DNA of 64,000 nucleotides from Sphingobacterium corticibacter (lineage in GTDB: Bacteria > Bacteroidota > Bacteroidia > Sphingobacteriales > Sphingobacteriaceae). Below, piece after piece: positions 1 to 7,291 of the stretch; the first letter of the stretch is position 1, and every line of letters begins with the position of its first letter. Location: contig NZ_QDKG01000007.1 of the NCBI RefSeq assembly GCF_003076635.1, positions 103,319 through 167,318 of the forward strand, read 5' to 3'. The position numbers and the translations under genes are program-made. The notes under the pieces were generated by a model that did no database searches, had not been told where the DNA came from, and was given only the letters and a program-made list of their open reading frames with translations.

Positions 1-679
1 GCGCTCGATAATGCGTATAGTTACCCGTATAATTGGTTAATGTGCCAGCTTCCAGTTCAACAATGCGCTCCATTTTGTCTAGTAATACGCGATCATGACT
101 AATAATTGCCCAGCAGCTGTTGGAGCGTTGCACTTCGGCATACAACTGTTCGCGGGCCCATTGATCGAGGTGATTGGTGGGCTCATCCAGCAATACCAAA
201 TCAGGTTCCGAAATCGCTATTCCTGCTAGAAAGATTTTGGTTTTCTCACCACCACTCAACCGATGCATATGGACATTCAGGATTTCCGACGTTAATTTCC
301 ATCGTGCTAATGCTTGTGCGCATTGTTCTTCAATTGTCCAGTCATCTTGCAAGACCTCATAATGTTTCTCATCCGAATCACCAGCGAGTATGGCGTGCAA
401 TGCGCTGATCTTGCCATCTACGCCTAATGCCTGAGCTACCGTTAGTTGATCGAATTGTACAAAATGTTGAGGAACGACGTACACCCTAGTAGCCGTGCGG
501 ATAATCTGCCCTTCCTGTGGCGTGATTTCTCCGGCAATTAATCGAAATAGTGTGGACTTGCCGACTCCGTTTTTGCCAACAATGCCTATTTTTTGTCGAG
601 AAGGTAAGGTAAGATTCGCTGCGGAAAGCAGCATACTGCCATTCGGCAGGATATAAGTGATATTCTGTAACTCTAGCAT
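1..679 (-). CDS. ABC-F family ATP-binding protein (5' part, runs off the left edge)
   Basis: The first 226 codons of a leftward gene are present; its 3' end lies outside the window. Translating from the ATG at 679 gives a complete first nucleotide-binding domain: Walker A GKNGVGKST at about residue 35, signature LSGGE, Walker B with DEPTNHLD, and the switch histidine in ISHD. The DEPTNHLD form and the absence of any membrane segment are typical of ABC-F proteins, which act on ribosomes (translation factors or antibiotic protection) rather than as transporters. A second ATPase domain should follow to the left. Which ABC-F subgroup it belongs to cannot be told from this half. A TATTTTTG (-7-like) element lies upstream on the same strand at 799-806. 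Confidence 0.9.
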   Translation of the reverse strand, partial: MLELQNITYILPNGSMLLSAANLTLPSRQKIGIVGKNGVGKSTLFRLIAGEITPQEGQIIRTATRVYVVPQHFVQFDQLTVAQALGVDGKISALHAILAGDSDEKHYEVLQDDWTIEEQCAQALARWKLTSEILNVHMHRLSGGEKTKIFLAGIAISEPDLVLLDEPTNHLDQWAREQLYAEVQRSNSCWAIISHDRVLLDKMERIVELEAGTLTNYTGNYTHYRA

Positions 680-900
680 AATTTCTTGTTTACTGGATAA
701 GCCAATGCGACGATAAATCGCGCCTTTTAATACATCAGTTTTCGCAGAAATTATGAATTACATAGAGCCCCTATTTTGTGGTTAAAGTACAAGAGTAGCA
801 AAAATATTTTGAATGAACCAAATTTCACCAGAAAAATGGCGTCTGCCTAAGCAAATTACCATCAGCCTTTTTGCAAACGACTGATGGTAATATTGCAAAA

Positions 901-2418
901 CTATTTGTCAGAATTCGAATTGTTCTCGGCATTCGTATTGTCCAAACTATACCAGTTGATACGCGCCGAAAACCGCATCAACACCGCCAAAATCAGGAAC
1001 ACTCCGATGGTACCGACGATCAATGAATGATCCTGCAACTGCATCAAGAAATAGATAAATGCATAGAAGCTGGATAATATTGCACCAAACCCAAGCGCTA
1101 TTCCCCATCTTTTGGTCAGTAGATGTACAAACGATGCTATCAGTAACACCGTAGCTACCGCGGCAACTAGGTAAGCCAAATTGAATCCCAAATGCTCACT
1201 AACAGCCAACAACAGGGAGTAGAATAAAACTACTGCAACACCAATTAAGACGTACTGAATGATATGAATGCGCTGCTTTTTAATAATCTCTGTAAGCACC
1301 AACGCGGCAAATGTCAAGAAAATCACCAAGGCGCCATACTTGGCCACGCGTGTAATCTTCTGATACTCGTTGACTTTGCGTAAAAACTGAATCTGAACCA
1401 AGTCATTGTCGGTTGCCGGCTCTATGTTCGTGCCTTGATTGGATGTCGCAGAAGCGGCATATTCCACATTCGTAGCGGTATCGTAATACTCATCGCCGTT
1501 GTTATTCATCCCAGAATAGATATACATTCGATTTCCATTAGCACCTTGCCATTGCTGTGGAAACTTCCTACTAAAGTTGGGAATGCGCCAACTGGCTTTA
1601 AATCCATTATCCGTCACCTCGCGATCTTCTGGCAAAAAGCCGCCGTTAAAGCTTGGATCTGCCCAATCACCCGAAACTTGGATATCGGTCTGATTAGCCA
1701 ATGGAAAAAAGTTCAACGACTTCGCCCCTCGCAATTGCAGTTCAATATCAAAATTTTGCTTCGTATCTTCTCCTGAAGTTAATCCAAGATCAGCAACCAG
1801 ATTTCCGGCAAACAGGTTAAAGGAGTTATCGGAATTGGCCATTGGAGATTTGACCCCATTCCAAGACAACGCCGGATAGGACAGCAGTCCTTTAAAATCG
1901 GTTATCCCGACTACTAATTTGGCTTCGTCCCATTGGATAACGCCACCTTTCGCATCAACTTCCTCCATATTGAGGGAGTCGAAGTCTCCTTTCATGTTCA
2001 ATGTCGTATTGTATACCACGGATTTGTAAATGCCTCGTTTTAGCTCTTCGGGTTGTACCGAACCATCGATATGCACCCGATTTGGGAGTAGAAATATCCA
2101 CTCTCTTTCTGTCGAGAATGTTTTTAAAGGTTTATTATCCTTATCAAAAACAGTACTTTCCGCCCGATAATCTAGCGGTATAGCGATGATTGGCCCAGAG
2201 ACCACTTGTTCATTCCCCCATTTGGCGACGATATCTTCGGTAACTGCATTCTCCCGATATTTGCGTTCGCGAATCAAATCGTCTATCCAATTCAACGGGA
2301 TTAATAAAAATAAAACCAACACCAAGATCGTGAACATCTTGAATACCATGGAATTAATGAATTGTTTAAAAAAGGAAGGCGTGTTTGCCTGAATCGGTTG
2401 TTGATGATTTGTTTCCAT
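901..2418 (-). CDS. creD: CreD family inner-membrane protein
   Basis: This 505-residue protein matches the CreD (cell envelope integrity / inner membrane) family. It has one N-terminal membrane helix at about residues 28-47, a large central domain of about 300 residues, presumably outside the cytoplasm, and about five membrane helices in the last 150 residues. In E. coli CreD belongs to the CreBC regulon and is linked to envelope stress and colicin E2 tolerance; its biochemical role is unknown. Here it is the last of three leftward genes, after a membrane protein and a winged-helix regulator, instead of next to a CreBC two-component system. A TACTTTG-N5-CAAAGTT inverted repeat lies 17 bp before its ATG, so it may be separately controlled by that regulator. 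Confidence 0.9.
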   Translation of the reverse strand: METNHQQPIQANTPSFFKQFINSMVFKMFTILVLVLFLLIPLNWIDDLIRERKYRENAVTEDIVAKWGNEQVVSGPIIAIPLDYRAESTVFDKDNKPLKTFSTEREWIFLLPNRVHIDGSVQPEELKRGIYKSVVYNTTLNMKGDFDSLNMEEVDAKGGVIQWDEAKLVVGITDFKGLLSYPALSWNGVKSPMANSDNSFNLFAGNLVADLGLTSGEDTKQNFDIELQLRGAKSLNFFPLANQTDIQVSGDWADPSFNGGFLPEDREVTDNGFKASWRIPNFSRKFPQQWQGANGNRMYIYSGMNNNGDEYYDTATNVEYAASATSNQGTNIEPATDNDLVQIQFLRKVNEYQKITRVAKYGALVIFLTFAALVLTEIIKKQRIHIIQYVLIGVAVVLFYSLLLAVSEHLGFNLAYLVAAVATVLLIASFVHLLTKRWGIALGFGAILSSFYAFIYFLMQLQDHSLIVGTIGVFLILAVLMRFSARINWYSLDNTNAENNSNSDK

Positions 2419-2435
2419 TTTAAATTATTTAAAAG

Positions 2436-2454
2436 TACTTTGTTTTTCAAAGTT
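2436..2454. promoter_or_regulatory. Inverted repeat TACTTTG-N5-CAAAGTT before creD
   Basis: This is an inverted repeat of 7-bp arms with a 5-bp T-only centre. It is nearly identical to the palindrome at 3392-3410 before the first gene of the operon. The two copies bracket the winged-helix regulator gene, so they are likely its operators (inference). Confidence 0.55.
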
Positions 2455-2469
2455 GATGTATAAAAAAAA

Positions 2470-2769
2470 TTATTTTACGTGATTAATCAATTTTTCCAAG
2501 GCAGATAAGTGCTTTTCAAAAGCAGATTTGCCCTTCATTGTTTTTTTGTAACGGGTATTGGGCTTGCGATCTACAAAAGATTTGTAGACTTCAATGTATT
2601 GCTCCTTCTCCAATGCTTTCAGATTGGACGCCAGATTGCCATCCGTCACGTCCAGTAAATCTTTGAGCGAACTGAAATCGTATTCCTCATTAGCCATAAG
2701 CACACTCATGATTTGCAGGCGAACACGGTTCTCAAAAATCTTGTCATATAATGATAAATCTAAACTCAC
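2470..2769 (-). CDS. Small winged-helix transcriptional regulator
   Basis: This 99-residue protein is a single winged-helix DNA-binding domain of the HTH_34/MarR-ArsR-like type common in Bacteroidota. Visible parts are the N-terminal helix with RLQIMSVLM, the recognition region DGNLASNLKALEKEQYI, and the wing with RKPNTRYKKT. No ligand or sensor domain is present. The start is a GTG whose GTGA overlaps the stop of the upstream membrane-protein gene by 4 bp, which suggests translational coupling. creD follows 51 bp downstream. The pair of similar palindromes at 3392 and 2436 makes autoregulation plus creD control plausible. Confidence 0.85.
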   Translation of the reverse strand: MSLDLSLYDKIFENRVRLQIMSVLMANEEYDFSSLKDLLDVTDGNLASNLKALEKEQYIEVYKSFVDRKPNTRYKKTMKGKSAFEKHLSALEKLINHVK

Positions 2770-3386
2770 TTCTCGTATTTATAGTGAACGATCAAGCCAT
2801 AAATGATATGCAATACTCCAAATCCTATCGTCCAAAACCAAACTCCATAACCAGGAATCGCTAGCGCAAATATACCTAAGATGACTTCCAGTATTCCCAG
2901 ATAACGCACTTCTTTGAATGTGTATACACTACCAGAAGTGAGCGCAAGACCATAAAAAATCAATAACATGGATGCGATCATGCTATAAGCCCCTCTGTTG
3001 ATCAATACAATAGAAACAATGCCGCCCGCTAATAATGGCACAGCAACAGCAAACAACAGATTCTTACTTGTAATATTCCAAATCGACTGTTTATTGATTT
3101 TAGCTTTGCGTTGAGCCATCACATAGCCCGTAAGCAGTGCTGCAAACAGGACAACGATAGCGGCAATCACTAATTTGACAATAACCGCTTCATCTGTGAC
3201 GTAAAAATCGCGGTATCCGAATTGGCTTTTAAAACCATAAACTGTGATATAGCCATACGCGGCTCCTATTAGCGCATAGATCCCGACCAATACCCCAGAA
3301 AGCCCGCTAATGGAGACGAACTTGGATGATTTCTCCATCAGCTTTCGGATATTTCCGAGTTCTTCTATCAAATGATTGTCTTTCAT
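2766..3386 (-). CDS. Polytopic membrane protein of unknown function
   Basis: This 206-residue protein has about six hydrophobic helices after an N-terminal amphipathic stretch (residues 1-20) rich in charged residues. I do not recognise a named family. Membrane proteins of this size are often encoded directly before a small HTH_34-type regulator in Bacteroidota, which may indicate a sensor or anti-regulator partner (inference). It is the first gene of the creD unit, and its ATG is only 5 bp from the 19-bp palindrome at 3392-3410. Its stop overlaps the GTG start of the regulator. Confidence 0.75.
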   Translation of the reverse strand: MKDNHLIEELGNIRKLMEKSSKFVSISGLSGVLVGIYALIGAAYGYITVYGFKSQFGYRDFYVTDEAVIVKLVIAAIVVLFAALLTGYVMAQRKAKINKQSIWNITSKNLLFAVAVPLLAGGIVSIVLINRGAYSMIASMLLIFYGLALTSGSVYTFKEVRYLGILEVILGIFALAIPGYGVWFWTIGFGVLHIIYGLIVHYKYEK

Positions 3387-3391
3387 AAAAG

Positions 3392-3410
3392 TACTTTGAT
3401 ATTCAAAGTA
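3392..3410. promoter_or_regulatory. Perfect palindrome TACTTTG-ATATT-CAAAGTA before the creD operon
   Basis: This is a perfect 7-5-7 inverted repeat ending 5 bp before the first ATG of the leftward creD operon. A second copy with one change lies at 2436-2454. Its position close to the start codon would let a bound repressor block transcription (inference). Confidence 0.6.
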
Positions 3411-3509
3411 AAATAAAAGATTTTGTATTTTAAAATTTTTGTTCGTTTTTCTGTGCTTACCTGAATACTTATTTAGTGCGGTGTTTAGACTTCATCAAGT
3501 AAATTTAAA

Positions 3510-3538
3510 AAATAAAAAGCTCCCTGAAACAGGGAGCT
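3510..3538 (-). terminator. Intrinsic terminator after fadE
   Basis: A 9-bp stem (AGCTCCCTG / CAGGGAGCT) with a 3-base loop is followed on the minus strand by a T-rich run. It lies 52 bp past the fadE stop and closes the leftward beta-oxidation operon. Confidence 0.85.
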
Positions 3539-3589
3539 CACCATTGGGTATTCTAATTATTAGTGTGTGCTGTTTAATATGGTATAAAG

Positions 3590-5371
3590 CTAAAAGCTGT
3601 ATTTATTGTCGTCGATTAGTTTGCGCGCGATACGTTGACGTGCTTCTTTGACATTAAACGGTTCGGCTTTGGTAAAACGCTTCAATCCGACTAACATCAT
3701 CCGCAATTCATCGCCTTCTCCGAATGAATTTAACGCTTCTTTACCGGCAACTTGTACTTTGTCTAGCACCGAGTGAAGATATACACGCGCCATATCCGTT
3801 GGTAATGCAGCTGCTTCTTCACCTTGGGTATGGTATACTTTTTCGACACGAAGCAACACCGATTCAGCAACATACACATATCCAATAATGTCGGCGATGT
3901 TCATCAGAATTTCTTGTTCTTTCGACAAGGACATCATCAACTTTTGTACTGCGGCACCTGCCACTAGGAGACCGGCTTTTTTCAAGTTAGCAATAATTTT
4001 CTTTTCTGTTGCGAATGGCGCATCGTCTTCTGCTCCAAAATCTGGAATCGCCATCAATTCATTGGCTACCGCCGTAGCTGGACCCATCAAATCGATTTCG
4101 CCTTTCATGGCACGCTTTAATAGCATATCCACAACCAAAAGGCGATTGACTTCGTTGGTTCCTTCAAAAATACGATTGATACGTGCATCACGATAGGCTC
4201 TTTCCATTGGCGCATCTGCCGAATAGCCCATACCGCCGTAAATTTGCACCCCTTCGTCTACCACGTAATCCAGCATTTCCGAGCACCAGACTTTGATGAT
4301 GGCACATTCAATAGCGAATTGCTCTACGGATTTTAATTTTGCTTTGGCTTCGTCTACACCCTCTGCAATTAATGCATCATACGCATCATCAATATTTTGT
4401 CCGGCGCGATAAGCGGCGCTTTCATTGGCATATAGACGGGTAGCCATTTCCGCCAACTTGTACCGAATCGCACCAAATTTTGAGATAGGCAAATTGAACT
4501 GAACTCGTTCATTCGCGTAGCGAACAGCTGCATTGAACACGGAACGGGATGATCCGATGGTCGCTGCTCCTAATTTGATACGACCGATATTCAGAATATT
4601 TACCGCGATCTTGAATCCATTTTCGCGTTCCGAAAGCAAATTCTCTACTGGCACGGCACAATCATTGAAAAATACTTGACGCGTGGAAGATCCTTTGATT
4701 CCTAGTTTGTGTTCCTCTGGATTCATGGTAATGCCTCCAAATTCACGCTCTACAATAAATGCCGTCAAGTTCTTATCATCGTCAATCTTGGCGAAAACGA
4801 TGAAGATATCGGCAAAACCACCGTTGGTGATCCACATTTTCTGTCCGTTCAGGATATAGTGCGTACCTTCTGGATTTAATTTGGCGGAGGTGCGGCCTGA
4901 GTTGGCATCCGAACCAGAGTTGGGCTCGGTAAGACAATAAGCTGCTTTCCATTCGCCAGTCGTCAACTTAGGAATATATTTATCCTTTTGTGCATCATTT
5001 CCATAATACAAAATTGGCAATGTACCAATACCGGTGTGCGCAGAAAGTGCGACAGCAAAGCTGTGGCCACCACCTACGGCATCTGTTACCAGCATGGACG
5101 TGTTAAAGTTTTTGCCAAAACCGCCATATTGTTCTGGGATAGATACACCAAGCAAACCTAATTCTCCGGCTTTGTCTAGCAATCCCTGCATGATGCCTTC
5201 TTCTTGTTTATCGATACGATCTAGGTTATTCAAAACCTCCGAATCCAAAAAGTCAAGGCAGGTCTGACGTATCATTTTCGCTTCTTCATCAAACTCTTCT
5301 GGGATGAAGACATCTTGATAAGATGTTTCGCGGATCACGAATTCTCCGCCTTTTATTGCTTTATTGCTCAT
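3590..5371 (-). CDS. fadE: Acyl-CoA dehydrogenase, long FadE-type
   Basis: This FAD-dependent enzyme makes trans-2-enoyl-CoA in the first step of fatty-acid beta-oxidation. The core fold covers about residues 30-420: CLTEPNSGSDA at the flavin/substrate region, MWITNGGFADI, and IFEGTNEVNR near residue 400 carrying the usual catalytic glutamate. A C-terminal extension of about 170 residues gives 593 residues in total, close to B. subtilis FadE (about 594) rather than the roughly 380-residue short-chain enzymes. It is the last gene of the leftward marR-fadN-fadA-fadE unit, 30 bp after fadA, with a terminator behind it. The chain length of its substrate is not readable from sequence. Confidence 0.95.
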   Translation of the reverse strand: MSNKAIKGGEFVIRETSYQDVFIPEEFDEEAKMIRQTCLDFLDSEVLNNLDRIDKQEEGIMQGLLDKAGELGLLGVSIPEQYGGFGKNFNTSMLVTDAVGGGHSFAVALSAHTGIGTLPILYYGNDAQKDKYIPKLTTGEWKAAYCLTEPNSGSDANSGRTSAKLNPEGTHYILNGQKMWITNGGFADIFIVFAKIDDDKNLTAFIVEREFGGITMNPEEHKLGIKGSSTRQVFFNDCAVPVENLLSERENGFKIAVNILNIGRIKLGAATIGSSRSVFNAAVRYANERVQFNLPISKFGAIRYKLAEMATRLYANESAAYRAGQNIDDAYDALIAEGVDEAKAKLKSVEQFAIECAIIKVWCSEMLDYVVDEGVQIYGGMGYSADAPMERAYRDARINRIFEGTNEVNRLLVVDMLLKRAMKGEIDLMGPATAVANELMAIPDFGAEDDAPFATEKKIIANLKKAGLLVAGAAVQKLMMSLSKEQEILMNIADIIGYVYVAESVLLRVEKVYHTQGEEAAALPTDMARVYLHSVLDKVQVAGKEALNSFGEGDELRMMLVGLKRFTKAEPFNVKEARQRIARKLIDDNKYSF

Positions 5372-5401
5372 ATCTCTACTATTTACTTTTGAAAATTAAT
5401 C

Positions 5402-6574
5402 TTACAGCAGCTCGAAAATTCCTGCAGCTCCCTGTCCTGAACCCACACACATCGTAACCATACCGTATTTTCCTTGACGGCGTTTTAATTCATGCAGTAC
5501 TTGCACCGTTAATTTTGCACCTGTACAACCCAGTGGATGTCCTAAAGCGATAGCACCACCATTGACATTGATCTTGCTTGCATCAAGATCTAGCTCACGA
5601 ATGACTGCCAACGATTGCGAAGCGAAAGCTTCGTTGAGCTCGGTCAAATCAATATCTTCTTTTTTCAGTCCGGCCATTTTCAATGCCTTTGGAATGGCTT
5701 CGATCGGTCCAATACCCATAATACGCGGTGGTACACCTGCCACACCATAGCTCACTAATCGAGCGATTGGTTCTACATTTAACTCCTTTAATTTCGCTTC
5801 AGAAACCACTAACACGAATGCAGCGCCATCGGAGGTTTGCGAAGAGTTTCCGGCAGTAACTACGCCATCTGCTGCAAATACTGGTCTTAGTTTGTTCAAC
5901 ACTTCTAAAGAAGTATCAGCACGTGGGCCTTCATCGGTATCTACTACGTAATCTCGCGATGCGATTTTATCATCTTTGATGTAGTTCTCGGTTACTTTGA
6001 TCGGCACCACACCGTCTTTCAAATTCCCATTCTTGATCGCTTCTACGGCCTTTTTATGCGACTCTAGCGCGAAGATATCTTGGTCTTCCCGTGACACTTT
6101 ATATTCTTTGGCCACAGCTTCTGCGGTCAATCCCATACCCCAGTACCAATCTGGATTTTCTTTGGCGACTTTGGGATTCGGTGCTAACTTCCAGCCGCCC
6201 ATGGGCATTCCTGACATAACTTCGACACCACCAGCAATAATACAATCAGCCATTCCTGATTTTATTTTTGCGACTGCTGTTGCGATTGTGTCAAGTCCTG
6301 AAGCACAGTATCTGTTGACTGTTACGCCGGGTACTTTGTCTGTATTCAATCCCATTAGGGAAATCATTCTGGCAATGTTGAGCCCTTGCTCAGCTTCAGG
6401 CGTGGCATTACCCACGATCACATCGTCTATCTGTTCTACATTCAAATTTGGAATGGTAGACACCATGTGTTGGATCACTTCACTAGCCAACTCGTCTGCG
6501 CGCATGAAACGAAATACGCCTCTAGGCGCTTTCCCCACTGCTGTACGATAACCTGCTATAATATATGCTTCCAT
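5402..6574 (-). CDS. fadA: Acetyl-CoA C-acyltransferase (3-ketoacyl-CoA thiolase)
   Basis: This thiolase cleaves 3-ketoacyl-CoA with CoA in the last step of beta-oxidation. The nucleophilic cysteine is in NRYCASGLD (about residue 88), the catalytic histidine in IALGHPLGCTGA, and the second cysteine in MCVGSGQGAAG near the C-terminus. The length of 390 residues is standard. I start it at the ATG at 6574 (MEAYIIAGYR). A longer reading frame runs further upstream, but it enters the tandem repeat and has no thiolase homology. The gene is separated from fadN by a four-helix-bundle gene and repeats. This is unlike compact fadNAE operons and suggests an insertion. Confidence 0.95.
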   Translation of the reverse strand: MEAYIIAGYRTAVGKAPRGVFRFMRADELASEVIQHMVSTIPNLNVEQIDDVIVGNATPEAEQGLNIARMISLMGLNTDKVPGVTVNRYCASGLDTIATAVAKIKSGMADCIIAGGVEVMSGMPMGGWKLAPNPKVAKENPDWYWGMGLTAEAVAKEYKVSREDQDIFALESHKKAVEAIKNGNLKDGVVPIKVTENYIKDDKIASRDYVVDTDEGPRADTSLEVLNKLRPVFAADGVVTAGNSSQTSDGAAFVLVVSEAKLKELNVEPIARLVSYGVAGVPPRIMGIGPIEAIPKALKMAGLKKEDIDLTELNEAFASQSLAVIRELDLDASKINVNGGAIALGHPLGCTGAKLTVQVLHELKRRQGKYGMVTMCVGSGQGAAGIFELL

Positions 6575-6576
6575 GA

Positions 6577-6799
6577 TTTTTAGATTTGCATTATGAGTAT
6601 TGAGTAGTGCGTATTGAGTAGTGCGATGTATAGTTCGCTGAATCAATTGCTACACCTGTTTTTTTAGATTTGCGATGTGCGTAGAGAGTAGTGAGATGTA
6701 TAGTCGCTGAATCAATACGCACACCTGTTGTTTTAGATTTGAGATGTGCGTAGAGAGTAGTGAGATGTATAGTCGCTGAATCAATACGCACACCTATTT
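6577..6799. repeat. Three-copy tandem repeat of about 69 bp upstream of fadA
   Basis: Copies begin at 6577, 6662 and 6731, each at TTTTAGATTT. Copies 2 and 3 are 69 bp apart and nearly identical (both contain GTAGAGAGTAGTGAGATGTA). Copy 1 is 85 bp, diverged, with an internal duplication of TGAGTAGTGCG. The repeat fills the whole gap between the four-helix-bundle gene and fadA. Confidence 0.9.
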
Positions 6800-6804
6800 T
6801 TTAT

Positions 6805-7164
6805 TTATCCGTTTTTAGCTTTAAGTGTCTGTTGAAGTTTGTAACACATTTTTTGGATCTCATCAATTTTGTCTAGTATTCCCTCTACCTCTAAAGGATA
6901 TAGATTAAGGCTTTTCGCGATGATAAGTTGCGTTTGCAACTCATAAGCCGAACCATTCGCGATGCCCAAAAAATGGATGAATTCTCCTTTTGTATTTCGT
7001 CCTGCCCCCTCGGCAATATTGGATGATATGGAGACGCATGATCGACGAACTTGGGACGTCAAACCAAATCGCTCATCCGCCGGAAAGTGCGCCGATATTT
7101 CGTAAATCGAAACACATAGATCCAAAGCCTTTTGCCATATTTTCAAGTCTTGTATTTTATGCAT
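6805..7164 (-). CDS. Four-helix-bundle protein, 23S rRNA-intervening-sequence protein family
   Basis: This 119-residue protein matches the four-helix-bundle family (TIGR02436 type) first seen inside 23S rRNA intervening sequences of Leptospira and related to the Avd accessory proteins of diversity-generating retroelements. The family pattern is clear: an N-terminal DLKIWQKALDL helix, RFGLTSQVRRSC, SISSNIAEGAGR, then FLGIANGSAYEL. Its function is unknown, and Bacteroidota genomes often carry many copies in varied places. Here it sits inside the fad operon, flanked on the left by a 69-bp tandem repeat and on the right by a repeated 24-mer. GAGTAGTGCGAT occurs inverted on the two sides (6616 and 7262). 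That arrangement suggests the gene and its repeats form an inserted unit. Confidence 0.85.
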   Translation of the reverse strand: MHKIQDLKIWQKALDLCVSIYEISAHFPADERFGLTSQVRRSCVSISSNIAEGAGRNTKGEFIHFLGIANGSAYELQTQLIIAKSLNLYPLEVEGILDKIDEIQKMCYKLQQTLKAKNG

Positions 7165-7212
7165 CTCTCTTTACTTTTAATAAAATAAGGTTATTGAATT
7201 CCACCTTCCTGA

Positions 7213-7271
7213 ATCTCGTTACGGTGATCGCACTACCTAAATCTCATATCTCATTACGCTGATCGCACTAC
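7213..7271. repeat. Duplicated 24-mer between fadN and the four-helix-bundle gene
   Basis: Two copies at 7213-7236 and 7248-7271 agree at 22 of 24 positions and both end in GATCGCACTAC. Read on the minus strand they contain GTAGTGCGAT, the core shared with the tandem repeat on the other side of the four-helix-bundle gene. Confidence 0.75.
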
Positions 7272-7291
7272 TCCAATCTCACTACTTCAAC

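Noticed and set aside
855..891. Hairpin ATTACCATCAG / CTGATGGTAAT after creD
   Set aside because: The 11-bp stem is real, but it has a 15-nt loop and no T-run on the minus strand. It may help end the creD transcript, but I do not call it a terminator.
6591..6791. 66-residue open frame across the tandem repeat upstream of fadA
   Set aside because: Its protein is just the translated repeat (IDSATIHLTTLYAH-like units), with no start signal or homology; it is a by-product of the repeat period being a multiple of three.
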